DNA of 64,000 nt, from contig OU612067.1 of NCBI GenBank assembly GCA_914767715.1, positions 11,346,001-11,410,000 of the forward strand. The letters run 5' to 3'. Position numbers and translations under genes: made by a program. This document shows, piece by piece, positions 1 through 8,947 of this stretch. A model generated the notes under the pieces. It ran no database searches. It worked only from the letters and a program-made list of their open reading frames with translations, and was not told where the DNA came from. Each line of letters opens with the position of its first letter. Position 1 is the first letter of the stretch. Source of the stretch: Membranipora membranacea. Lineage: Eukaryota > Bryozoa > Gymnolaemata > Cheilostomatida > Membraniporidae.

Positions 1-179
1 GTCAATTTTATCAGCAGTCATCGTTCTCTCACTAGCATTGGAAGATGTGGGTCGTGCTCAGAACAGACGGAGACCAACCTTCATAGAAATTAACGAAGCT
101 GAACAGGATGATCATAGGAAGAACTTGCCCATACTGTTTAAGTTGGGCTGGGAAGCAATCAATGACAGCCCCGACTTAG
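1..179 (+). CDS. Candidate exon (5' partial) of an unrecognised secreted-type protein
   Basis: Only one plus-strand frame is open from the window edge to a good donor (g|gtaagc at 180). It begins with a hydrophobic run (AVIVLSLAL) resembling the end of a signal peptide and continues as a charged, basic segment (NRRRPTFIEINEAEQ). The exon ends in phase 1, which matches the candidate exon at 626-718. The initiator codon is not visible and may lie upstream of the window. I do not recognise the family. It cannot be spliced directly to the KDZ exon at 4696, because phase-1 joining there gives an early stop; it is either a separate gene or an exon is missing between them. Real exon status is an inference from frame and donor. 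Confidence 0.35.
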
Positions 180-227
180 GTAAGCTTAACAGATCATATT
201 TTTCTGCCCCACAATGTTTGGTCATGA

Positions 228-465
228 AAATAATTTTTGGTCATAAGGTCACAACTACACAATGCAGATATCTATAGCTTTTGACACTTATTCTCTCTTA
301 TCTATGAGAATATACACACATAGATAATATATATATATAAATATATATATATGTGTGTATATTCTCATAGAGATAAAGTTACATAACATTATGAAGAGAG
401 AATAAGTCTTAAAAGCTATAGATATCTGCATTGTTTAGTTGTGACCTTATGACCAAAAATTATTT
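228..465. repeat. Foldback (long inverted-repeat) element, about 240 bp
   Basis: The left half (from about 228) and the right half (to about 465) are near-perfect reverse complements: GGTCATAAGGTCACAACTA on the left reappears inverted on the right, as do the GCAGATATCTATAGCTTTT and TTATTCTCTCTT blocks. The arms are roughly 110 bp around an AT/TA-rich centre near 340-350. This is the form of a foldback MITE. It lies in the putative intron between the candidate exons at 1-179 and 626-718. The arms are longer than a normal microRNA precursor. Confidence 0.8.
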
Positions 466-625
466 ACATATATATATGTAAATATGTATGCATATATGAT
501 TATTTTAGGCATTTTTGAGCATGCTTCTTCCATCTCACAGAAATTCACATGCCAGCAAAATAGCTGGTAAGTTTTATATTGCCTATATAGCCCAATTTAC
601 ATCATTTGCCCATGTCTGTTCGCAG

Positions 626-718
626 GGGATAGATGGGCGTACAGGCATACGAAATGTACGAATAATCAGTCTAATAATACTGAACTATACGATCGGGAGG
701 TCTACATCATAAGTCAAG
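626..718 (+). CDS. Candidate second exon of the unrecognised gene
   Basis: An acceptor (tgtctgttcgcag) precedes 93 bases that end at a donor (caag|gtaaca). Entered in the phase left by the exon at 1-179, the frame is open throughout and leaves in phase 1. The product is hydrophilic with one cysteine and an asparagine-rich NNQSNNT stretch. A second frame is also open for most of the exon, so phase agreement is the main support. No family is recognised and no next exon is found. Low confidence. Confidence 0.3.
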
Positions 719-1965
719 GTAACAGACCAGTAAATTATTTTAAACACAATAGGCTGATGCAGAGCGAAGCCGATAGTAAACCAAGTGTTTCATTTGCACT
801 ACATTGCTAAGCTGTGCTTTTCATTGCCCTTATAAAATAGAATCTTTACACTTAAACTGTATGCATTTTTAAATATTACTTTCCAAAGCACTTTCATGTT
901 TCAGTGAGACAGAGACGACAAACTATGGAAGAGAAGCTCAAATTCAATTAATATAAATAGGTGTCGTAGGTTCCATTGTGTTGCTTCAGGAAGACTGTCA
1001 TAAATGTCTTTTTCTTTCCTTACCTGTTGGTGGCAAAGGCATGAAAGGGCAGCAAAGTCAGCGTAAAGACCAACATCTTTACTGCTACAGACTAAGTAAG
1101 TTAAATCAGTAGGGATAGAGGCCAAAATGTTTGGAATTGGGGATATATTATATTGTGCAACTCCCTGTGTGATTGCATTTGGTTTGTTCTGAAGATTGAT
1201 GCTTGAAATTTAGTGACAATAGTCTCTAATTACGCTATACTCAGAAGGAAAAGATGCAATTGTGCAGACAATTTTGCAGAACAATTTTGTAGGGACAGAA
1301 AATTACCAGAATAGAATCATAGGTTGCACCGTCTGAGCACTGACAGGTGGTTTTCGTTTTAACACGACCGAGTGATGTGACTAGTAGACATTGAAATTAT
1401 ATAGTAGGTGAGTCCGCACTAATTGCAATTACGGTTGTCACCATTCCGCATATCGCATTGAATTCGATCCGAGACCGCAGCAGACTTGACCTGTCAAGTT
1501 GTCAATGCGAAATATTTTACAAATGTGATAGACCGATGAAGAAGTATAACCACAATTTTTTCATTACCATACAGTTGCTTTACTTATGCTTCATAGAGTG
1601 GATCTTGTCCAGAGTTTTTGGATTTATCTTCTTTTAATCGATGAGGACACAACACAATTGATTTAAGTTTGTAAATAGCTTGATTGGCACGTTGATATAC
1701 ATTATTTGCATACCATGCCTCGCATTGCCTCCTCGCCTTGGTGCTTTGCTGACCTAACTATGTTTTGTTTTTGTAGAAAAAAGAAAACTAATGGGACAGC
1801 TGTGTTTAGACTGCAATAGAGGCTACTGTCCGGTTGACTTCATGACATATGGTGTTTTCCTGTTAACAGTGAAAAAGTATATTTACATGGCATTTGAATC
1901 GCGAGATCTCATCTCGACTCTGAGTAGTTTAAACCACTGCTGACACAGCTGGGCTTCGCCCAGTA
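719..1965. other. Non-coding stretch, no gene seen
   Basis: AT-rich sequence with no supported exon. A 75-codon minus-strand frame at 901-1125 ends in a usable donor but shows no recognisable domain. A short stem-loop CTGGGCTTCGCCCAG lies at about 1949-1963, just before the LINE coding sequence begins. Confidence 0.5.
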
Positions 1966-4403
1966 GTGCCACCAGTAAAAAATTTAAATAGAGAGTTGTG
2001 GCATCAAAGCTTATCCCAGAGTGCAGCTTTGGATATTACACTCTGGGATCATTTACTTTCTGATGAGGATGATATCCACACACAGACTGAAGTTATCTCA
2101 GACTATATCAATTTCTGTACAGACACCTGCATACCCACTAAAAGTTTCAGGATGTGTACCAACCAAAAACTGTGGATGAACAAGCATATATCAGAGATGT
2201 TGGAACAAAAACAAACTGCTCATGAAACTGGCAATCGTAAACTGTATAACAAACTTAAATGTGATATAACCAAGGCAATAATTATCGCTAAGAAAAGCTA
2301 CTCTACCAAAATTCAACAACAACTAGTCAAACAACCTGCAAAAGCATGGAAAGATATCAAGAAAATTAGTGGGTCACCTACTAGCACCAACACAACTCCT
2401 AAGCAGAACCTATTTGCCCCAGATGACCTGAATGCCTTCTTCACCAGATATGAGAAACCTATACCCGTCCCGCCTGTGATAAACAATTCTAACACTACAG
2501 CACCACCACTAGAAATAAATGAAGATATAGTCCTCAAGCAGCTCAGTGGACTTAACCCTAGGAAAGGCTCCGAACCAGACGGCCTTATTCCCAAAGTTCT
2601 AAAGCTATGCTCCAACCAGCTGGCGCCTATCATCACTAGACTGTTCAGCTCCTCTATCAACTCTAAAACTACACCTGCATCATGGAAATCGGCTATAATA
2701 AAACCTCTACCAAAAGTCAAAGACCCTGATCAACCTTAACAATATCGACCAATAGCGCTAACTAGCTGTCTCTGCAAGATGATGGAGCGGCTTGTAAAAC
2801 ATTATATTATGGCTCATACTCCTATGGATAGATACCAGTTCGCATATCAAGCTAATCGGTCTACACAAGATGCCCTGCCCTGTCTAACTTCAACCGTCAC
2901 TAGCTTTATTGACCAGAAGGCTTCACACTATGTTAGATGTCTCTTCTTAGACTTTTCATCGGCCTTTAACACTATACATGTTCCTGATCTTATCTCGCAG
3001 CTTACTCATCTTGACTCCAATGTCACTGAGTGGATCTACAGCTTCTTATCTAACAGAGTGCAAAGAACTGTTGTTGATGGTAAAACTTCAAATGCTATTA
3101 TAACGAACACTGGCACCCCCAAGGGCTGCTGTCTGTCTCCGCTTTTGTTCTCCATAATATACAAATCAGATTACCTCAAACCTGAGTAGTGTTACAATAA
3201 TTAAAGTGCAACCAAGGTTTCAAACAACTTCCCATTGATGGCCATTGATTAATAGCAGATTGCACCTTCTGCATGGGGAAAAAGACAAAATATAATTCGG
3301 ATGATTATTCAGCCAGAATTCTTGTGAAACATTTCTTCCATCAGGCACTCAAACTCAGCTTAAAGAGAATACCACATAGCAGTTTCCTGTTCCTGTTATT
3401 ATTTAGCCTGTGCTCTATAATTATTACAGCAAAGTCTTGGAACCTCCCCTAAACTGAAGTGTTACCCAGCTTAGAGTCAGCAACTACTTTGAGTTTTGCA
3501 TCGCGTAATGCACAAAGCTGATGCTGCCCAGCACATTATTTGCTACCCATTAATGCATTGCTGCGAAACCTTGGTTGCCCTTTAAGTACGCAGATGACAC
3601 TTGCATCATAGGCTGCATAGCTAATCAATCAGATCTCAACTCCTATTTTGATGAAATCCATAGAATTGCTAAACAATGTGCTGATTTAAACCTTTTACTA
3701 AACCCTACTAAGACCCAGGAAATGATGCTATCCACCCAATATGTTAAACCTTCTACCCCTACACTTGTTTTAAATGATACTGCTATTGCTTTTGGTGATA
3801 AAGGTAAATATCTTGGTGTATTAGTTGATGATAAGCTGCGTTTTAATGATCATGTGCATGGTATAGTTTCAACCGCCTCTCAAAGGATGTATGTAGTCAG
3901 GAATTTTGTATTTTTAAGCTCCAAATCACTATCAAATATGCTTTTTAAAAGTTTTATTGTATCACGAATCTCCTATTGCTTACCCATTATTTTCAAAAGC
4001 TTGTATGCTGCTGACAAGCAACGCCTGTGTAAAATATTCAAGGACGCTATTAAGTTAGGCATTGAACATCCCGACATTTATACCATGATGGACAATCAGA
4101 CACGAACACTGGCCTTACGCTATATTCACGATGAGGATCATTTCATCAATGATTTGTTGAGTAAATGTCCATCTGGCAGATACCGTACAGTAAAACATAG
4201 AAGCTCACTGGGGAGAGGCTGTTTTCTGCGTATTATCACTCTTATTTTAAACGAAATACTTTTTTAGACAGAGATTTGATTTTTTATTCCAAGTGTCTTC
4301 GCTTTTTCTTGCTGATTCAAAGTGCCAGCAATTACACTGTATTTCGCGACTCATTTTTTCTTTTAATAATGCTGTCAGTGATAGTAATAAAATCCATCCA
4401 TCC
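1966..4403 (+). mobile_element. CR1/L2-like LINE, 5'-truncated and disrupted
   Basis: Degraded ORF2 of a non-LTR retrotransposon. Visible RT landmarks in order are QYRPIAL, FLDFSSAFNTI, TPKGCCLSP and KYADDT, followed by LNPTKT and KYLGVLVDD, with a C-terminal PSGRYR..NEILF motif also seen in the fragment at 41.8 kb. The endonuclease domain is absent, so the copy is 5'-truncated. Three lesions are visible: an in-frame TAA at 2737-2739 just before QYRPIAL; a one-base gain near 3155-3162 that shifts the frame; and a 377-bp insertion at 3205-3581 just before KYADDT. The 3' end is a short ATCCATCCATCCA tail, typical of CR1/L2-type elements. Clade placement is from motif recall only. The copy is clearly non-functional. 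Confidence 0.85.
3205..3581. mobile_element. piggyBac-like MITE (TTAA target duplication) inside the LINE
   Basis: A 377-bp non-coding insertion sits between identical TTAA tetramers (3201-3204 and 3582-3585). Its ends are inverted: the left end AGTGCAACCAAGGTTTC and the complement of the right end AGGGCAACCAAGGTTTC match at 16 of 17 positions. Removing the insert and one TTAA joins the LINE frame directly into KYADDT, which independently confirms both boundaries. TTAA duplication is characteristic of piggyBac elements; the insert has no transposase, so it would be a non-autonomous derivative. Confidence 0.85.
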
Positions 4404-4646
4404 AAAACATCTAGCCAGTAGCTTGGAATGGAGTTATATGAGCTCTCAAAATGTAAGAATTATCTTCTTCCCAAGCCATCCACCATTAGTGATGACATAT
4501 GTTGAGGTTGACTAATCAGGTTGGATCTCAGCTAGATTTTAAAGGCACCTGATTGGTCAACCTCAACATATGTCATCACTAATGGTGGATCCTTACATTT
4601 TGAGAGCTCATATAACTCCATTCAAAGCTACTGGCTGGATGTTTTG
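4404..4646. repeat. Imperfect hairpin element abutting the LINE 3' tail
   Basis: Two arms of roughly 100 bp are inverted copies around a centre near 4515-4550. For example, ACATCTAGCCAGTAGCTT on the left pairs with AGCTACTGGCTGGATGT on the right, and ACATATGTTGAGGTTGA with its complement. The hairpin starts exactly at the end of the LINE ATCCATCCATCCA tail. It ends just before a 23-bp inverted copy of LINE sequence (4641-4663). Confidence 0.75.
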
Positions 4647-4695
4647 ATGCCACAATTCTCTATTAGCTTATACCCATATATATTATTTTCTTCAG

Positions 4696-6596
4696 AGCTA
4701 CAACCTAAGACCAGAGGTATTCAACTCAATTATTAGGGAGTGGAAGAAGTTAGAATACCTCACCCTCGAGGAGGAGCATAATCTATTTGTTTGTCCGGCT
4801 TGTCAAAGCATTCAACATGCCATCCACATAGACGGAAACGCAAAACTGTACCGCTATAAGATAGCAGGAGGGTATGTCAAGAGCATTTTGTCAAATTTCT
4901 AGCGTAGCTTGATATTAGGGCAAAATATTTTGATGACCTTTGCTTACTTCTCACAGGCGTAATTTTTTGCAAATTCTCTGCTAACATGATAATGGTCAGG
5001 ATTTGCAGTGCCTTGTTTGATATTTCAAATTAAAGGGCATCAAAGGGTTCAAATGAAAAGCCACTCTTTGGCATGTCATTGTAGAACCCATGTACTATGC
5101 AAAACTAATGATTGTCATGAATTGATATCTAAAAATTAATTTAAACCTAATTTTGATCCAATTCAATTGTATCAAGACCAAAGCAGCTTGATAGAAAGAG
5201 CAAATGCTATATTTCAAACAGAAAATTTGCTGCTCTAGTCATAGATGACACAAAAGACCATGCATAAAATGAAATATGGTAATGCATAGATGAAAAAAAT
5301 TTTCCTATTACTCTAAGATTCAATCATCATGTAAACCTAAGGTTACAACCCCCCCCCCCCCCGCAGTGATGTCAAAATTACTGATTCTAATTCTGTCCCA
5401 ATAATCTTCTTGGCGCCTTTTGACAGAAAAATACACCCCAATACCTTTGAATTTGAACCAATTTTTTCTGTGACAAATATTTCCTTATTAAATAAAAGGT
5501 GTCCCCAAAGCTCTGATTACATTTGGCGACAATTAATTTTGTGTACAATTATAATAAATAGTATCACAGAACGGAGATATGAGGGCCCTCTTATCATGAA
5601 TCAGGAGATGGTGCAAGCGGAAGTTGACCGTCTGAGAAATGAAAAGAGCATACGGGTATGTACATAGCCAAAAAACCTAAAAATATTATTCTTCACTTAG
5701 TTCACATATTGATATGAAACGTGGAGATAAATCCCAATTTATTGTCAGTTGTTCGAAAAGTCACAGTCAGCCCTTAGTGGAACGCAATCGCAATCATATG
5801 TGGTCGTTAAGGAGGAGGTTGGGAAGCTAGGAAGCTCCCTGACTATGTACAGTTTAACAATTTTTTAATATAACTTCATCACCTGTTGACATTACTTTTT
5901 CCTCCTTACAATGTTCCAATTCCAACCCTGTTTCTCCATTCTCCTAAACATACCCCTTGGCTGTAACATCAGGTAGAGTGAGACATCTCCCCCAACCCTC
6001 CCTGATTACACCAATAATATATCATTGATATACAGACTTATTTATGGTTGTCTTTCGGAGACCGCAAGCTTGTTTAAAATGGATAAGGGCTCGCTAGACT
6101 CTGTCATTTTGATCAGTTTTCAATGCCGTGGTAAGATAACTCTGAATAAAGGGGAAAAGGAACAGTTTTTTTATCACAACCTATATTGCCAGGATTCATT
6201 TTTGAGTCTCTGAAATTGATATGGGTAATAGAACATGGGTATTTTATGATGCCTAATTTTTATGGTAATCCCTATGGAAATACACACTGACTTTGCTTTG
6301 GGATGAGCAGATACCCTATTGCTGTAACTCAAGTCTACAATAATATCTGGTTAAAATAATTCCTCTGTCCATGCAGTTCTTCAGGATATTCACATTTTCA
6401 TGTTCGGTGTTTTATTTTCCAGGCAGTCGATGATAATTGTGGTGGGACTTCTCTGAAGTCAGCCAATGTAGTAGCGCGCCGTCATCAACATAAAGACGGG
6501 AAAGGATTAATGGTGGCAACCTGTCGCCACATGTTTGTGCTGAAGGCCTTGGATATGACTAGAGGAGAGATTTTCCAATATCCATGTATTATCCAG
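4696..6596 (+). CDS. KDZ (Kyakuja-Dileera-Zisupton) transposase-type gene, three exons, partial
   Basis: Three exons join in phase: 4696-4871 (acceptor ttcttcag, donor gg|gtatgt), 5562-5655 (aatag, cgg|gtatgt) and 6423-6596 (tattttccag, cag|gtagat). The first encodes CPACQ, then the core HIDGNAKLYRYK; the third encodes DDNCGG, then LMVATCRHMFVLKALDM and RGEIFQYP. The order CPxC, mDGNxxLxR, CRHxxxLxALxMxRGExxxYP matches the N-terminal part of KDZ transposases, which act as DDE-type DNA transposases. The three exons give about 148 residues, far short of a full transposase; the remaining catalytic region is not found before the Gypsy element at 7909. The first exon needs an upstream phase-0 exon not yet identified. 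Open frames argue for a fairly young copy or a gene derived from one. Which of these applies cannot be decided here. Confidence 0.7.
5349..5362. repeat. Homopolymer C tract
   Basis: Fourteen consecutive C residues in the first intron of the KDZ-type gene. Such tracts are common sites of length error and polymorphism. Confidence 0.9.
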
Positions 6597-6859
6597 GTAG
6601 ATTGTGTGTGTGCCTGATTCAACATATTGAAGGGATGAGCAAAGTCCTTGTGATTGGACAAATAGCACAGTCTAAGCGAATCATGTCAAGTATAACTCTT
6701 AATCTGATCTAGTATATCAGTAAGAGGTCCAACAACTCTATTTATTTCCCCATTGCTTTACATGCAAGCTACCTTGGCTAATCACCTCAATAGGCCTGCT
6801 TCAGGTTCTTTCAATTCTTTAACCAGACCATTCAAAATAATGGTATGCTTCTGCTCTTC

Positions 6860-7560
6860 CATAGTGGTGGTTGCCTCTACTGCATAATCTGCAAGTACGA
6901 AGTTCTACTTTTCATAAATTATCCATAGTGCTGCCGTTACATTTTTGCAGCAGCGCCACAGCTAATTTACACTTTCAGCTTCATTTCTGGGCTCTGCATC
7001 CCTGACTTACATCTACTGCATAATCTGCAAGTACGAAGTTCTACTTTTCTTAAAATATCAATTGTGTTGCCGGTGCTATGTTTCTGCGGCAGTGCCACAG
7101 CAAATTTGATTTTGGCTTGAATTTTCGGGCTCGGCACCCCTGACTTACCTATACTGCATAATCTGCAAGTACTTAGTTCTACTTTTCTTAAAATATCAAT
7201 AGTGCTGCCGATACTATGGTTCTGCGCCAGCGCCACTGCGAATTTAAATTTTGGCTTGAATTTTCGAGCTCGGCACCCCTGAATTGCCCCTATCGCATAA
7301 TTTGTAGGTACTAAATACTATTTTAAGAAAGAATCAATAGTGCTGCCGTTACATTTTTGTGGCAGCACCACAGCTAATTGAATTTTCAGCTTCATTTTTG
7401 GGCTCGGCACCCCTGACTCACCTCTACTAAATAATCTGCTAGTACTAAATTCAATTTCTCTTAAACATCAATAGAGCTTTCTTTTTGCAGTAACGTTATA
7501 ACGGATTTGATTTTAGCTTAAATCTTTGGGCTTGGCACTCCTGAATTACCACCAGTGCAT
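6860..7560. repeat. Tandem repeat, period about 137 bp, five copies plus a degenerate sixth
   Basis: The phrase ACTGCATAATCTGCAAGTAC or a close variant begins at 6879, 7015, 7153, 7292 and 7426, giving spacings of 134-139 bp. Each unit also carries a CTGCCG..ATTTTTGCRGCAGCGCCAC block and a GGGCTCGGCACCCCTGA block. A weaker copy starts near 7551. Copies differ by many substitutions, so this is an old satellite-like array. A minus-strand open frame inside it (6967-7236) simply repeats its own sequence and is not a gene. Confidence 0.8.
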
Positions 7561-7908
7561 ACTACATCTATTATTAAGGCAATGAGCAACACATATAATG
7601 CAGCATACTCACAGGTTAATTATTCAAAATAAAAGCCAAATACAATTAGTCGCAAATGGAGCTGATTTTGTGAACTAGTGTCGGCCAATATACAATATAC
7701 AAAGTCCTAGTGCTCATAATTCACCAAATGAAGAAACTCCACTAGTTACACCAATTATGTGCTGTGTGCAGATAATTCTCATCTTCTCAAAGTATAGGCT
7801 GGAATGTTGTCTGGTATGAGCGCATTATCTGCTTTTGAGCAAGGAGTCTGTTGCCTGCATTACTAAACTACTCACAGCGTAGCTTCACTCTTCCACTGGC
7901 GTTGTTTC
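7561..7908. other. Unique spacer between the tandem array and the Gypsy element
   Basis: No coding or repeat signal is seen. The last five bases (GTTTC, 7904-7908) are the left copy of the Gypsy target-site duplication. Confidence 0.5.
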
Positions 7909-8099
7909 TGTAGTGAATGCACAATAGGTATGTAGTAGTTACTGTACCTTGTATGTTGTAGGCTGCACGTATCCTGCTGGAGCTATATTGCACGTCTAGT
8001 CAGTACCATGTATGAGTTATCATCTGGCCTTTCAGTAACTCCCGCTTAAACCTCTTACGTCGCCACCGGTCATGTGATGTCTATCCGCCAATCATAACA
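7909..8099 (-). repeat. 3' LTR of the Gypsy element
   Basis: The 191-bp LTR reads TGTAGTGAATGC...CCAATCATAACA on the plus strand. It is about 10 bp shorter than its partner because of a gap in the GTGATAGTCATTTGATG region. It lies downstream of integrase in the minus-strand reading direction. Confidence 0.93.
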
Positions 8100-8111
8100 C
8101 CTTCCTCTCAA
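8100..8111 (-). promoter_or_regulatory. Probable polypurine tract of the Gypsy element
   Basis: On the minus strand the purine-rich run GAGAGGAAGG directly abuts the first TG of the 3' LTR, the position where plus-strand DNA priming occurs in LTR retroelements. Confidence 0.6.
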
Positions 8112-8947
8112 GCTCTTAATTAATCCAATTATGGGCAAGTGCGATCACACTTAAAACTCCAACAGCAATCAGTAATTTTTGTTCTAGTGGATTTTCCGTT
8201 TTCTGAAGAACTCAATATATAGAATTTAACAAAATGATACATGACGCCTTCATGCGTTAAAACAAAAATAAACAGAACGAAAATAATGTCTATGTATATG
8301 TCTATTTTCTCCTTTGGAATTGTTTGTCAAATAAATCCTTTACTATTTTCCAGATTTTCCTCGCCCATTCACTCTTTATAGATGATCTAGGGTGGAGACC
8401 ATCCGTGACATGGCGAAGGTGAAAAGTATATCTTGTAATATGCCTGTGGAACAGCCGTCTATGAATGAACGGTGTCATATTGCCGTTTCTTTCGTTGAAG
8501 TGTACGATGTTCCTGTTTTCGATTACACAAAATCTTGTCGTCCCATTCTTTATAAAATGATGTCATCATGAGACTTACAGCTTTCTTCTCATTGTAGACT
8601 GAGAAAGATATAGGGTAAACTGTACCGATGATTGGTATGATATTAAAGTTCCTGTGATCAGAGAAGAAGCAGGAGAAAATCTCATGCACTTGTTTTTTGG
8701 GTTTGACGAAAGCTAATTTTTTTCTTGACTTGTGTAGTGAAGTGAATCGAACCGGTCCAACCACAATAAATACATATGAATCACAAAAAAGTCTAGATTG
8801 TCCAATATGTTGTTTAGCACCACACTAGTCTAGGCCTGGAATGGACACAGTTCGCATTCTCCAACTTCCATGTTGTAGATGATGGAATTTCCAAGTAATA
8901 CAAATTTCATCTGAAATAATTATAAAAGGATTACACACAAGATACAT

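Noticed and set aside
901-1125. Minus-strand 74-codon frame ending at a donor-like site
   Set aside because: No acceptor in phase, no partner exon and no recognisable domain.
2313-2720. Minus-strand 135-codon open frame
   Set aside because: Exactly antisense to the LINE RT-region coding sequence.
6879-7560. CRISPR-like regular repeats
   Set aside because: Units of about 137 bp repeat along their whole length with no unique spacers; the sequence is a eukaryotic satellite-type array.
8459-8764. Possible env or extra gene of the Gypsy element
   Set aside because: No signal peptide, transmembrane segment or known motif; retained only as an unexplained frame within the element.
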